In this document: one piece after another, positions 1 through 8,826 of the stretch
How positions within the stretch are numbered: the stretch's first letter is position 1
Layout of the letters: each line of letters begins with the position of its first letter
Assembly: GCA_000824825.2 (NCBI GenBank)
Contig: LM655194.1
Location: 50,939 to 114,938, forward strand
Origin: Mesorhizobium sp. ORS 3324
GTDB taxonomy: Bacteria > Pseudomonadota > Alphaproteobacteria > Rhizobiales > Rhizobiaceae
Direction of reading: 5' to 3'
DNA: 64,000 nucleotides
The notes under the pieces: model-generated
What the model was told of the DNA's origin: nothing
Databases searched by the model: none
What the model saw: only the letters and a program-made list of their open reading frames with translations
Made by a program: the position numbers and the translations under genes

Positions 1-20
1 CTTTTCCTGGAATTGCTTTT
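1..20. repeat. Partial copy of the AAAGCAATTCC-type dispersed palindrome, cut by the window edge
   Basis: The first 20 bases end in a TGGAATTGCTTTT run that matches the right end of the fuller copy at 1529-1580 (same orientation) and, inverted, the left end of the copy at 16171-16253. Only one arm lies inside the window. It abuts the stop codon of the DUF982 gene and is probably an intergenic dispersed repeat. Confidence 0.5.
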
Positions 21-324
21 ACGCCCTCGCCTCGCGAAACCCTCTCGCGCTGCCGCCGCGGTTGACCGGGAGCATCATATCCCTGGCGAGCAACCCGCTG
101 ACGCGACAGAACGCCATGAATGCCCGGCAGGCTTCCTCGGCGCCTGCCACGTCGACCGTCGCGCCGAAGCAGGCGTTGAAGGCCGCCTCATAGACCTTTC
201 CCTGCCGGCGCTTCGGCCAATCCTGCAGGAAATCGAGCGCCTGCTCGACGCTGTAGATCTCCTCGACCGGCAGGCCGGGCGCAGGCGTGATGCGGACCGG
301 CACCTCGAATTGCAGTCTGTCCAT
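19..324 (-). CDS. DUF982 domain-containing protein
   Basis: This 101-residue protein has the DUF982 pattern of rhizobial small proteins: an N-terminal 'VPVRI' strand, then 'SVEQALDFLQDWPKRRQGKVYEAAF' split by a conserved W-P, and a later 'ACRAFMAFCRVSGLL' helix. The ATG at 324 was chosen over the one at 357 because GGGAGA lies just upstream at a good spacing and homology starts at MDRLQFEVPV. The family has no established function. Copies are numerous in rhizobial genomes, often on plasmids or islands. It stands alone, divergent from map. The C-terminal end is arginine-rich and less typical. Confidence 0.7.
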   Translation of the reverse strand: MDRLQFEVPVRITPAPGLPVEEIYSVEQALDFLQDWPKRRQGKVYEAAFNACFGATVDVAGAEEACRAFMAFCRVSGLLARDMMLPVNRGGSARGFREARA

Positions 325-656
325 TCCCTGTCTCCCGAACTGGCGAAGTTGGAGCAATGCCGTTCGTTCAGAAAAATTGCTTTGGCCGGTTTTTGACGCA
401 GGAATGTGACCTCAGTGCGGTCGGCAGATAGAGGCCGGGTGCGGCGGATCGGCGCCCTCGTCGGACTCGCCCTGCCCCATGGAATGGGGAAGGGAAGCTT
501 TGCGATAGGCTTGGGGTGCCAACCTTGCGCCAACGAATATTCTCCGCAGCGGCCCGTTGACGGCACTTCGTCCTTGAACCTTGCGGCTTCCGGTGCCAAA
601 TCTGGAGGAAATTTCTGCATCGGCTCGCGTCAGGAGCCAACCCGCAAACGGACAAT
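325..656. other. Intergenic region without a recognisable gene
   Basis: These 332 bases separate the divergent DUF982 and map genes. Open frames here are short and lack family features. A small CCCC-ATGGAAT-GGGG inverted repeat sits near 477-491. A 'gcaatgccg...aaattgctttgg' stretch near 354-386 vaguely recalls the AATTGC repeat family. Both promoters must lie here, but no convincing -35/-10 pair could be picked by eye. Confidence 0.4.
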
Positions 657-1484
657 ATGGTTACCTATCTCGACGCCGCCACGGCCCCTTTGAGAAACAC
701 CGGCCAGATCCGCCTCTATGGCGAGGAAGGTTTTGCAGGCATGCGCAAGGCCTGCGACCTCACCGCGCGCTGCCTTGACGAGCTTGTGTCGATGGTGAAG
801 CCGGGTGTCACCACCGAGGCCATCGACCGCTTCGTCTTCGAGTTCGGCATGGACCACGGTGCATTGCCGGCGACGCTCAACTATCGAGGCTACACCAAGT
901 CGTCCTGCACCTCGATCAACCACGTCGTCTGCCACGGCATCCCCGACAACAAGCCGCTGAAGGACGGCGACATCGTCAACATCGACGTCACCTATATCCT
1001 CGACGGCTGGCACGGCGATTCCTCGCGCATGTATCCGGTGGGCACCATCAAGCGTGCAGCCGAGCGCCTGCTCGAGGTGACTTACGAATGCCTGATGCGC
1101 GGCATTGCCGCCATCAAGCCCGGCGCTCGCACCGGCGCGATCGGCGCCGCGATCCAGACCTATGCGGAGAGCGAGCGCTGTTCGGTGGTGCGCGACTTCT
1201 GCGGCCACGGTGTCGGCCAGCTTTTCCACGACGCGCCGAACATCCTGCACTACGGCGCCGCCAACGAGGGCGTCGAGATGCGGCCCGGCATGATCTTCAC
1301 CGTCGAGCCGATGATCAATCTCGGCCGGCCGCATGTGAAGGTGCTGTCGGACGGCTGGACGGCGGTGACTCGCGACCGTTCGCTTTCGGCGCAATACGAG
1401 CACACGATCGGCGTCACCGACACCGGCTGCGAGATCTTCACGCTGTCGCCGAAAAAGCTCGACCGGCCCGGTTTGCCGGGTTAG
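657..1484 (+). CDS. map: Type I methionine aminopeptidase
   Basis: Cytoplasmic metalloenzyme that removes the initiator methionine from nascent proteins. The 275 residues carry the five metal ligands of the family: D110 and D121 ('NIDVTYILDGWHGDSS'), H184 ('CGHGVGQLFHDAP'), E217 ('FTVEPMI') and E248 ('QYEHTI'). H93 in 'VVCHGIP' is the substrate-contacting histidine. Length fits the short bacterial type I form with no N-terminal zinc finger. The start is the first ATG in frame and the Shine-Dalgarno is weak. radC follows 132 bp downstream after a repeat, so cotranscription is uncertain. Confidence 0.97.
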   Translation: MVTYLDAATAPLRNTGQIRLYGEEGFAGMRKACDLTARCLDELVSMVKPGVTTEAIDRFVFEFGMDHGALPATLNYRGYTKSSCTSINHVVCHGIPDNKPLKDGDIVNIDVTYILDGWHGDSSRMYPVGTIKRAAERLLEVTYECLMRGIAAIKPGARTGAIGAAIQTYAESERCSVVRDFCGHGVGQLFHDAPNILHYGAANEGVEMRPGMIFTVEPMINLGRPHVKVLSDGWTAVTRDRSLSAQYEHTIGVTDTGCEIFTLSPKKLDRPGLPG

Positions 1485-1485
1485 C

Positions 1486-1515
1486 GCGGTTCATTCCTTC
1501 ACGGAAACGAACCGC
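1486..1515. terminator. Stem-loop just after map, possible terminator
   Basis: A GCGGTTC / GAACCGC inverted repeat starts two bases after the map stop, with partial inner pairing (TCC/GGA). It lacks a run of T afterwards, so it may be an mRNA 3'-end stabiliser or part of the neighbouring dispersed repeat rather than an intrinsic terminator. Confidence 0.4.
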
Positions 1516-1528
1516 TCTACCCTTTGCC

Positions 1529-1580
1529 GTGACGCAATTCCGAACCGAAACCGCTTCACTCTTTTCTTGGAATTGCTTTA
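1529..1580. repeat. AATTGC-type dispersed palindromic repeat, copy 2
   Basis: The GCAATTCC (1532-1539) and GGAATTGC (1569-1576) arms flank a core with 'CGGTTTCGG' on the opposite strand. The reverse complement aligns with the copy at 16171-16253 (AAAGCAATTCC, AGGAAAAG, GCGGTT, CCGGAATTGCG), and the right end matches bases 1-20. It lies between map and radC. Confidence 0.6.
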
Positions 1581-1616
1581 GTCTCCCGACCAAAGCCTGA
1601 AGGGGATGGGCGGGCC

Positions 1617-2378
1617 ATGGCGAATAACGAGGACGAGCGGGCATTTTTCTCGGAAGCCTGGGTCGAGCCGCCACAAAAGTCGCGGAAGAAGACTGTGGAA
1701 GCCGAGAAGCCGCATTACCACGGCCATCGCGACCGCCTGCGCGAACGCTTTGTCGCCGGCGGGCCGGATGCCCTGCCCGACTATGAACTGCTGGAGCTCC
1801 TGCTCTTCCGGCTGATCCCGCGCGTCGACACCAAGCCGATCGCCAAGGCGCTGATCGCCCGCTTCGGCTCGCTGGCCGAAGTGCTCGGCGCGCCGGCGTC
1901 GCTGCTCGAGGAAGTCAAAGGCATCGGGCCGGCGGTTGCAACCGATCTCAAGGTCGTCGCCGCGACCGCCCAGCGCATGGCGCGCGGCCAGGTGCAGGGC
2001 CGCGAGGTCCTGTCCAACTGGACGCAGCTTCTCGACTATTGCCGCTCCGCCATGGCCTTCGAGACCCGCGAGCAGTTCCGCATCCTGTTCCTCGACAGGA
2101 AGAACGGGCTGATCGCCGACGAGGTGCAGCAGACGGGCACCGTCGACCACACGCCCGTCTATCCGCGCGAGGTGGTGAAGCGCGCGCTCGAACTCTCCGC
2201 CAGCGCCATAATCCTGGTCCACAACCACCCATCCGGCGATCCGACGCCCTCGCGCGCCGACATCGAGATGACCAAGCAAATCATCGATACGGCCAAGCCC
2301 CTCGGCATCAGCGTACACGATCACATCATCATCGGCCGCAAGGGCAACGCCTCGATGAAGGGCCTGCTGCTGATCTGA
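1617..2378 (+). CDS. radC: RadC family JAB/MPN-domain protein
   Basis: The 253-residue protein has the two RadC parts. An N-terminal helical region of UPF0758 type includes a helix-hairpin-helix-like '[17 protein letters not shown]'. The C-terminal JAB1/MPN domain has the metal motif '[14 protein letters not shown]' and the preceding conserved 'DEVQQTGT' glutamate. The name reflects a historical link to DNA repair that has since been doubted; the biochemical role is unresolved. The start at 1617 (ATGGCGAATAAC) fits the upstream AAGGGG better than the overlapping ATG at 1606, which would be too close. Pairing with map is common in Rhizobiales. Confidence 0.93.
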   Translation: MANNEDERAFFSEAWVEPPQKSRKKTVEAEKPHYHGHRDRLRERFVAGGPDALPDYELLELLLFRLIPRVDTKPIAKALIARFGSLAEVLGAPASLLEEVKGIGPAVATDLKVVAATAQRMARGQVQGREVLSNWTQLLDYCRSAMAFETREQFRILFLDRKNGLIADEVQQTGTVDHTPVYPREVVKRALELSASAIILVHNHPSGDPTPSRADIEMTKQIIDTAKPLGISVHDHIIIGRKGNASMKGLLLI

Positions 2379-2538
2379 CCCAGGCCGACGCCCGAAGGTG
2401 CGGCGTGAAGAGCAACGTCTTGCCCATCTCATAGTCGGCCAGACAGTCGGCTCTGGAATTTCAGCTGGAAATCGAGCATGATGCACCTTGGCATTGCCGA
2501 ATGCTTTGCGCTCCTTGGAATGCCGGGAGGAACGGGAC

Positions 2539-3417
2539 ATGGCCATTGTGCTTGTACTCGTTTTAATCGTCGTGGGCTCAGTGTTGTTCCACTTCCTGAG
2601 CCCATGGTGGTGGACGCCGATTGCCTCGAACTGGGACTATATCGACCACACCATCATCATCACCTTCTGGATCACCGGCATCGTCTTTGCCGCTGTCGTC
2701 CTCTTCATGGCTTATTGCGTCTTCCGCTTCCGGCATCGGGAAGGCAATCGCGCGGCATACGAACCGGAGAACAAGCGGCTCGAATCGTGGCTGATGATCG
2801 TCACCGCGGCCGGCGTCACCGCCTTGCTGGTCCCCGGCCTGTTCGTCTGGAGCCGCTTCGTCACCGTTCCAAGCGATGCGACCGCTATCGAGGTTGTCGC
2901 CCAGCAATGGCAGTGGAGCTTCCGCCTGCCGGGCAAGGACGGCAAGCTGGGCACCTCGGACACCCGCGACGTGACCGCTGACAACCCGCTAGGCGTCGCC
3001 CCCAAGGATCCCCACGGCCAGGACGACATCCTGGTCGAGGCCGCCGATCTGCATCTGCAGGTCGGCAAGCCGGTCAAGGTGCTGCTGCGTTCGATCGATG
3101 TCCTGCATGATTTCTACATCCCGGAATTTCGCGCCAAGATGGACATGATCCCTGGATCGGTCACCTATTTCTGGTTCACCCCAACCAGGACCGGAACCTT
3201 CCAGGTCCTGTGCGCCGAGCTGTGCGGCCAGGGACATCCGCTGATGCATGGCGTGGTCGTGGTCGACACCGAGCAGGACTATCTGGCCTGGCTCGGCCAG
3301 CAGCAGACCTTTGCGCAATTGTCGGCGCCCAAGCAGACAGGCTCGGCGAACCAACCGCCGGCAAAGACGTCCGGCTTGGACGTCGCGGCAAAACTCGAAA
3401 CGCTCGAGGCCCGCTGA
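2539..3417 (+). CDS. coxM: Cytochrome c oxidase subunit II (alternative aa3-type, CoxM-like)
   Basis: CuA-bearing electron entry subunit of a haem-copper oxidase, 292 residues. Hydrophobic segments lie at about 2-21, 40-60 and 86-103, followed by a periplasmic cupredoxin domain. All CuA ligands are present: H190 ('VLHDFYIPEF') and C225, E227, C229, H233, M236 ('CAELCGQGHPLM'). The aromatic 'QQWQWSF' electron-entry motif is intact. No haem-binding CXXCH follows, so this is not a caa3 fusion. The start at 2539 has GGGAGG at good spacing; an upstream in-frame ATG at 2488 lacks this. It leads a tightly spaced operon whose order (II, I, III-like, III, IV) recalls the alternative oxidase coxMNOP of Bradyrhizobium. 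Confidence 0.93.
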   Translation: MAIVLVLVLIVVGSVLFHFLSPWWWTPIASNWDYIDHTIIITFWITGIVFAAVVLFMAYCVFRFRHREGNRAAYEPENKRLESWLMIVTAAGVTALLVPGLFVWSRFVTVPSDATAIEVVAQQWQWSFRLPGKDGKLGTSDTRDVTADNPLGVAPKDPHGQDDILVEAADLHLQVGKPVKVLLRSIDVLHDFYIPEFRAKMDMIPGSVTYFWFTPTRTGTFQVLCAELCGQGHPLMHGVVVVDTEQDYLAWLGQQQTFAQLSAPKQTGSANQPPAKTSGLDVAAKLETLEAR

Positions 3418-3438
3418 ACAGGGCACGGAGGTGCTCCC

Positions 3439-5214
3439 ATGGTCGATGTCACACCCGCAGATGCCGTTCCACCCGCCGAAGTCGGGGAAGTGGAACTCTA
3501 CCATCCGCATAGCTGGTGGACGAAATACGTCTTCTCACAGGACGCGAAGGTTATCGCGGTCCAGTACTCGGCGACGGCAACGGCGATCGGCCTTGTGGCG
3601 CTGGTGCTGTCCTGGCTGATGCGCCTGCAACTCGGCTTTCCCGGCACGTTCGACTTCATCACTCCGCAGGCATACTACCAGTTCATCACCGTTCACGGCA
3701 TGATCATGGTGATCTACCTGCTCACCGCGCTCTTCCTCGGCGGCTTCGGCAACTACCTCATCCCGCTGATGGTCGGCGCCCGCGACATGGTCTTTCCCTA
3801 TGTCAACATGCTGAGCTACTGGGTCTACCTGCTCGCCGTGCTCGTTCTGGTGTCGAGCTTCTTTGCGCCGGGCGGACCGACCGGCGCCGGCTGGACGCTC
3901 TATCCGCCGCAGGCCATCATGTCCGGAACGCCGGGGGGCCAGGACTGGGGCATCATCCTGATGCTGTCTTCGCTCATCCTGTTCATCATCGGCTTCACCA
4001 TGGGCGGCCTGAACTATGTGGTGACGGTGCTGCAGGGCCGCACGCGCGGCATGACCTTGATGCGCCTGCCGCTCACCGTCTGGGGCATCTTCACCGCCAC
4101 GGTCATGGCGCTGCTCGCCTTCCCGGCGCTGTTCGTCGCCTGTGTGATGATGCTGCTTGACCGCCTGCTCGGCACCTCCTTCTTCATGCCGGCGCTCGTC
4201 GAGATGGGCGAGCAATCGCAGCACAATGGCGGCAGCCCGATCCTTTTTCAGCATCTGTTCTGGTTCTTCGGTCACCCGGAAGTCTACATCGTGGCCCTGC
4301 CGGCCTTCGGCATCGTGTCCGACCTGATCAGCACGCATGCGCGCAAGAACATCTTCGGCTATCGCATGATGGTGTGGGCGATCATAGCCATCGGCGCCCT
4401 GAGCTTCGTCGTCTGGGCGCACCACATGTATGTCAGCGGCATGAATCCCTATTTCGGCTTCTTCTTTGCCACCACGACCTTGATCATTGCCGTGCCGACG
4501 GCGATCAAGGTCTACAACTGGGTGCTGACCTTGTGGCGCGGCGACATCCACCTCACCATACCGATGCTTTTCGCGCTCGCCTTCATCGTCACCTTCATCA
4601 ATGGCGGGCTGACCGGGCTGTTCCTCGGCAATGTCGTCGTCGATGTGCCACTGTCGGACACGATGTTCGTCGTCGCCCATTTCCACATGGTCATGGGCGT
4701 CGCGCCGATCCTGGTGATCTTCGGGGCCATCTATCACTGGTACCCGAAGGTCACCGGACGGATGCTCGACGAGACGCTCGGCCGATTCCACTTCTGGGTA
4801 ACCTTCCTCGGCGCCTACCTGATCTTCTTCCCCATGCACTATCTCGGCCTGATGGGCGTTCCGCGGCGCTACGCGGAGCTGACCGACATGAACATCATGA
4901 CGGAATCGGCCCACCATCTGAACTCGTTCATCAGCATCATGGCCTTCATCGTCGGCTTCGCGCAGATGGTGTTCCTGTTCAATCTGATCTGGAGCATCCG
5001 CCATGGCCGCGAGGCCGGCGGCAACCCCTGGCGGGCAACGACGCTCGAGTGGCAGACACCCCAGACACCGCCGGCGCATGGCAATTTCGGCAAGGAGCTG
5101 CCGATCGTCTACCGCTGGGCCTACGACTACAGCGTGCCTGGGGCCAAGGAGGACTTCATCCCGCAGAACGTGCCGGGCTCCTTTGGCCTCGGCCCCTCCA
5201 GGGAGCCGGCATGA
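3439..5214 (+). CDS. coxN: Cytochrome c oxidase subunit I (CoxN-like)
   Basis: Catalytic subunit, 591 residues, with the 12-helix haem-copper oxidase core. Visible ligands are H86 and H416 for low-spin haem a, H414 for haem a3, and H279, H328 and H329 for CuB. Y283 in 'HPEVY' is the CuB-histidine cross-link tyrosine and E281 is the helix VI glutamate, which places it in the A1 oxygen-reductase class. GGAGG precedes the ATG, and the gene starts 21 bp after subunit II. Its last bases overlap the next gene as ATGA. The roughly 60-residue hydrophilic C-terminal extension is typical of this alternative branch. Confidence 0.97.
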   Translation: MVDVTPADAVPPAEVGEVELYHPHSWWTKYVFSQDAKVIAVQYSATATAIGLVALVLSWLMRLQLGFPGTFDFITPQAYYQFITVHGMIMVIYLLTALFLGGFGNYLIPLMVGARDMVFPYVNMLSYWVYLLAVLVLVSSFFAPGGPTGAGWTLYPPQAIMSGTPGGQDWGIILMLSSLILFIIGFTMGGLNYVVTVLQGRTRGMTLMRLPLTVWGIFTATVMALLAFPALFVACVMMLLDRLLGTSFFMPALVEMGEQSQHNGGSPILFQHLFWFFGHPEVYIVALPAFGIVSDLISTHARKNIFGYRMMVWAIIAIGALSFVVWAHHMYVSGMNPYFGFFFATTTLIIAVPTAIKVYNWVLTLWRGDIHLTIPMLFALAFIVTFINGGLTGLFLGNVVVDVPLSDTMFVVAHFHMVMGVAPILVIFGAIYHWYPKVTGRMLDETLGRFHFWVTFLGAYLIFFPMHYLGLMGVPRRYAELTDMNIMTESAHHLNSFISIMAFIVGFAQMVFLFNLIWSIRHGREAGGNPWRATTLEWQTPQTPPAHGNFGKELPIVYRWAYDYSVPGAKEDFIPQNVPGSFGLGPSREPA

Positions 5215-5915
5215 GCGTTATCATTGTCTTCCTGCTGGTGATCGCCGGCTTTGCCGGCTGGTGGCTTTCGCACCAGGGGCTGACAGCCAAGCCGTGGCTG
5301 GAGCAAGGCCTGGCCGGCGATCTCGTCGGCCTCGACCGGTCGGCGCTGCCCACCGCCAAGATCGGCCTCGGCGTCTTCCTCGCTGTCGTTGGCTGCCTGT
5401 TCTCGCTGTTCACCAGCGCCTATTTCATGCGCATGGGCCTGCCGGACTGGCGGCCGCTGCCGCTGCCGCGCCTGCTCTGGCTGAACACCGGCGTGCTGGC
5501 GCTGAGCAGTGTCGCGCTGCAATGCGCCGTGATCGCCGCGCGCAGAGGCCAGTTGGACATGGTGAGGCTCGGTCTTGCGACGGCCGGACTGACCGCCCTC
5601 GCCTTCGTGGCCGGCCAGTTGATAGCATGGCGGCAGCTAACCGAAGACGGCTACCTGCTGGCCTCCAACCCGGCCAACAGCTTCTTCTACCTGATCACCG
5701 GAATGCATGGCCTGCACATACTGGGCGGTCTGGTCGGCCTTGGCAGGACGAGCATCGGCGCCTGGAACGGAGCGCGGCCGGAGCGGCTTCGCCTCAGCGT
5801 CGAGCTCTGCGCCATGTACTGGCATTTCCTGCTTTTCGTCTGGCTGGCCATCTTTGCCCTGCTCGCCGGCTGGGCCGCGACGTTCATCGACATTTGCCGG
5901 CAATTGCTGACCTAG
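5211..5915 (+). CDS. coxO: Subunit III-like membrane protein of the alternative oxidase (CoxO-like)
   Basis: A 234-residue polytopic protein with about six to seven hydrophobic segments. It keeps subunit III hallmarks late in the sequence ('FFYLITGMHGLHILGG' and 'MYWHFLLFVWLAIFALL'), but its N-terminal half ('PWLEQGLAGDLVGLDRS') diverges from canonical CoxC. The ATG lies in an ATGA overlap with the subunit I stop, implying translational coupling. The next gene is also subunit III-like, so the operon encodes two COX3 homologues. Assignment of this one to the complex rests on synteny and the C-terminal signature. Confidence 0.85.
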   Translation: MSVIIVFLLVIAGFAGWWLSHQGLTAKPWLEQGLAGDLVGLDRSALPTAKIGLGVFLAVVGCLFSLFTSAYFMRMGLPDWRPLPLPRLLWLNTGVLALSSVALQCAVIAARRGQLDMVRLGLATAGLTALAFVAGQLIAWRQLTEDGYLLASNPANSFFYLITGMHGLHILGGLVGLGRTSIGAWNGARPERLRLSVELCAMYWHFLLFVWLAIFALLAGWAATFIDICRQLLT

Positions 5916-5925
5916 GAGGCAGGCG

Positions 5926-6639
5926 ATGGCTGAGACGACACATACCGGCCAGTTGAATCGCCCCGAGGGCTTGCGGGGAATCGCCGCCGACTGGGCCTCG
6001 GATCAGCGCGCGTTCAAGAACGTGTCCTGGGGCAAGGCCATGATGTGGATCTTCCTGCTCAGCGACACCTTCATCTTCGGCTGCTTCCTGCTCTCCTATA
6101 TGACCGCGCGCATGTCCACGCGGGTGCCCTGGCCGAACCCGAGCGAGGTCTTTGCCCTTCGCATCGGCGGTTCGGAGATCCCGCTGATCCTGATCGCCAT
6201 CATGACCTTCGTGCTGATCTCGAGCAGCGGAACCATGGCCATGGCGGTCAATTTCGGCTACCGCCGCGATCGCCGCAAAACCGCGATCCTGATGCTTTTG
6301 ACCGCCGCGCTCGGTGCAACCTTCGTCGGCATGCAGGCCTTCGAATGGACGAAGCTGATCACCGAAGGGGTGCGGCCCTGGGGCAATCCCTGGGGGGCCG
6401 CGCAGTTCGGCTCATGCTTTTTCATGATCACCGGCTTCCACGGCACCCATGTTACGATCGGGGTCATCTTCCTGATCATCTTGGCGCGAAAGGTCTGGCG
6501 CGGCGATTTCGACATCGGACGGCCCGGGTTTTTCACCAGTCGCCGGGGCCGTTACGAGAATGTCGAGATCATGGGACTCTACTGGCACTTCGTCGACCTG
6601 GTCTGGGTGTTCATCTTCGCCTTCTTCTATCTTTGGTGA
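5926..6639 (+). CDS. coxP: Cytochrome c oxidase subunit III (CoxP-like)
   Basis: A 237-residue inner-membrane haem-copper oxidase subunit III. Markers are 'MWIFLLSDTFIFGCFLLSY', 'MQAFEWTKLI', 'GSCFFMITGFHGTHVTIG' and the final 'VEIMGLYWHFVDLVWVFIF'. It begins 10 bp after the CoxO stop, with AGGAGG directly in front. Subunit III stabilises proton uptake and turnover of aa3 oxidases. The roughly 30-residue hydrophilic N-terminal tail is longer than in mitochondrial-type CoxC. Confidence 0.93.
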   Translation: MAETTHTGQLNRPEGLRGIAADWASDQRAFKNVSWGKAMMWIFLLSDTFIFGCFLLSYMTARMSTRVPWPNPSEVFALRIGGSEIPLILIAIMTFVLISSSGTMAMAVNFGYRRDRRKTAILMLLTAALGATFVGMQAFEWTKLITEGVRPWGNPWGAAQFGSCFFMITGFHGTHVTIGVIFLIILARKVWRGDFDIGRPGFFTSRRGRYENVEIMGLYWHFVDLVWVFIFAFFYLW

Positions 6640-6665
6640 GAGGCAGGCTTTGTTGAGAGGAAGAC

Positions 6666-7061
6666 ATGGCTGAAGCAACCGCAAACGGTCTCGGACAACA
6701 CGCACTGCACCCCGCCCATGATGTGGCGGCCGCCGTCATGAAGGCGGACACGCATCAGGAACACCCTATCAAGCTTTATCTGGTGGTCTGGGCGTGGCTG
6801 TTCATCTTGAGCACCTGCTCCTACCTGGTCGACTATTTCGGTCTGCATGGCTATCTCAGATGGTCGCTGATCCTGATCTTTATGATGCTCAAGGCAGGAC
6901 TGATCGTCGCCGTCTTCATGCACATGGCCTGGGAGCGGCTGGCGATGATGTATGCGATCATCCTGCCGCCGATATTGGTGCTGGTCTTCGTGACGATGAT
7001 GGTCTTCGAGGCCGACTATACGCTGCTGACCCGTATCGCGTTTTTCGGGCCCGGCCCCTGA
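6666..7061 (+). CDS. Prokaryotic cytochrome c oxidase subunit IV family protein
   Basis: The 131-residue protein has a soluble N-terminus rich in histidine (about residues 11-35) and three hydrophobic segments ('YLVVWAWLFILSTCSYLVDYF', 'SLILIFMMLKAGLIVAVFMHM', 'MMYAIILPPILVLVFVTMMVF'), the pattern of the COX4_pro/CyoD-like small subunit. GAGAGGAAGAC precedes the ATG. It closes the oxidase operon. The fourth subunit assists assembly and stability rather than catalysis. Confidence 0.85.
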   Translation: MAEATANGLGQHALHPAHDVAAAVMKADTHQEHPIKLYLVVWAWLFILSTCSYLVDYFGLHGYLRWSLILIFMMLKAGLIVAVFMHMAWERLAMMYAIILPPILVLVFVTMMVFEADYTLLTRIAFFGPGP

Positions 7062-7186
7062 CGCGCTGTTCGAACACAGCCGCAGCATAACCGGCTGGGA
7101 ACGGCGGGGCCGCCATGAAACCATCGGGCCGCCGGTCCATTTTAGTTTGGCGTGTGCGTCGTGAACTCAAGCAAAGGACGCGAAAA

Positions 7187-7660
7187 ATGACGATAGCAAA
7201 CAAACTGAGGGATTTTATCGACGGCAAGGGAATCCCGTACGATACCGTCGCGCATCATCGGACTGCCACCAGCAGGCAGGCCGCCATCGCAGCACATGTG
7301 CCCGGCAGCATCATGGCGAAGTCCGTGGTCGTCCACCACGAGCTCGGCTATGCGCTGGCCGTGGTCCCAAGCACCCACAGGATCGAACTCAGCAAGCTGC
7401 AGGACGTCATGGACAAGCGCCTCGGGCTCGCTTCCGAGGACGAAGTGGTATCGCTCTTCGATGATTGCGACATCGGCGCCATACCGCCGATCGGCGCGGC
7501 CTATGATGTGCCGGTCATCCTGGACGAAAGCCTTGGCGATGCCGCCGATATTTATTTCGAGGGCGGCGACCACAAGACGCTCGTGCATGTCAGCGGCAAG
7601 GATTTCCGCGACTTGACCACGGGTGCGCGTCAGGGGCGGTTCAGCCATCCGGCCTTCTGA
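7187..7660 (+). CDS. YbaK/prolyl-tRNA deacylase-domain protein
   Basis: The 157-residue protein has the aminoacyl-tRNA editing fold: 'PGSIMAKSVVVHHELGYALAVVPSTHRIELSKL' holds the conserved lysine, and 'GAIPPIGAAYDVPVILDESL' is the G-x-I-x-P-x-G signature. Members hydrolyse mischarged tRNA in trans. The final 'HVSGKDFRDLTTG' matches the family end. The ATG at 7187 follows AAGGAC; the frame also opens at 7115 but that extension is unlike the family. Which amino acid it edits cannot be read from the sequence. Confidence 0.85.
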   Translation: MTIANKLRDFIDGKGIPYDTVAHHRTATSRQAAIAAHVPGSIMAKSVVVHHELGYALAVVPSTHRIELSKLQDVMDKRLGLASEDEVVSLFDDCDIGAIPPIGAAYDVPVILDESLGDAADIYFEGGDHKTLVHVSGKDFRDLTTGARQGRFSHPAF

Positions 7661-7701
7661 GCGCGCCGGCATTGCCGCCGGTGCGCCGTGGCAAGGCTCG
7701 G

Positions 7702-8520
7702 TCAGTTCGCCGGTCTGCGGGCGGCCGGCGGCTCCACAACCTTGCGGTATAGATGCCAGGTGGAGTGGCCGAGGACAGGCAGCACGACCGCCAGTCCCGC
7801 GAACACGGGCAGCGAGCCGACTATCAGCCCAATGGCGACGACAAGTCCCCAGACGGCCATCACAATCGGGTTGGCCAGGACGACGCGCACCGAAGTATGG
7901 ATGGCTTCGTAGGCGCCGACGTCGCGATCGAGCAGCAGCGGGAAGGCGACCACGGTGGTGCACAACACGACCACGGCGAATGCAAACCCCAAGGCGTGGC
8001 CCAGCACGATCAGCGTCCAGCCACGTCCGGTGGCGAATATCTCAGCGATGAAGCTGGACAGCGACGCCGGCGGCTCGGGACCGAAAAGGTGCTCGTAGAA
8101 GAGCTTGGCCGTCAAAAGCCACGCGATGAAGATCGCAAACAGCATGATCCCGACCGCGGCGATGGCCGGCAGCGCCGGGGAGTTCCTGACTTCGAAAGCA
8201 TGGCTCCAGGATGCATCGAGCCCGGCTTCCCGCCTGCGGCTGATCTCGTAGAGACCGATCGCCGCGAATGGACCGATCAGCGCAAAGCCGGACACCAGCG
8301 GAAACAGCAGCGGCAGCGCGTTTGCGCCCGATGTCCAGGTGGCAAGCACCACGCCGACGAGCGGATAGATCATGCACAGAAACACGATGTGCGAGGGTTT
8401 GACCATGAAGTCGTCAACACCGCGCCTGAGCGCATCGAAAAGATCGGAAACGCCGATCTTTCTCACTCTGGTATGCTCCAGCGTTTCGCTGGCGCCTGCA
8501 ATCACGTGAAAGCTTGCCAT
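7702..8520 (-). CDS. DUF2189 domain-containing integral membrane protein
   Basis: A 272-residue protein with about six hydrophobic segments and the DUF2189 features: a soluble start 'VRKIGVSDLFDALRRGVDDF', 'PLLFPLVSGFALIGPFAAIGLYEISRRRE', and 'CTTVVAFPLLLDRDVGAYEAIHTSVR'. The ATG at 8520 is preferred to that at 8526 because GGAGG sits at correct distance only for the former. Function is unknown. It is often near cytochrome oxidase genes in alphaproteobacteria, as here, so a link to respiratory membranes is possible but inferred. It ends in a basic, proline-containing tail. Confidence 0.85.
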   Translation of the reverse strand: MASFHVIAGASETLEHTRVRKIGVSDLFDALRRGVDDFMVKPSHIVFLCMIYPLVGVVLATWTSGANALPLLFPLVSGFALIGPFAAIGLYEISRRREAGLDASWSHAFEVRNSPALPAIAAVGIMLFAIFIAWLLTAKLFYEHLFGPEPPASLSSFIAEIFATGRGWTLIVLGHALGFAFAVVVLCTTVVAFPLLLDRDVGAYEAIHTSVRVVLANPIVMAVWGLVVAIGLIVGSLPVFAGLAVVLPVLGHSTWHLYRKVVEPPAARRPAN

Positions 8521-8826
8521 GACCATTCCTCCAGACCAGGTCCGGCAAGGTCGCGGATTTCACGGTGCTACCGCTTGCATGGCTGGCCACGCAAACCGCG
8601 ACCTGCACCGGCAGCCAACATACTCCCTCGCGCCCGATTTGTCGTCGTTTCATTGGCACGGGTGCGGTGACCGGCCAGAGCTGCACGCTGGTTCCTGAGG
8701 TTTTTTTGCGGTATTCTTGTACAGCGCGGCGCGCCTCTTCGGGGCGTGCAGGACGCTGGACCACTTTGATTGGCGCTTGATCCTTCCCGTTTTTCGGGGT
8801 CATGCGCCCGGTCGAAGGCGAACGTC
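8521..8826. other. Intergenic region without a convincing gene
   Basis: These 306 bases lie upstream of the DUF2189 gene. A minus-strand frame opening at 8803 (MTPKNGKDQAPIKVVQRPAR...) has a protein-like charged start, but it soon turns into Cys/Trp-rich sequence and runs into the DUF2189 gene in another frame. It is at best the remnant of a small gene. No RNA structure with a clear tail was seen. Confidence 0.3.

Noticed and set aside
8414-8803. A minus-strand frame with a protein-like charged N-terminus
   Set aside because: It overlaps the DUF2189 gene by over 100 bp in another frame and becomes Cys/Trp-rich after residue 50. It is at most a remnant.
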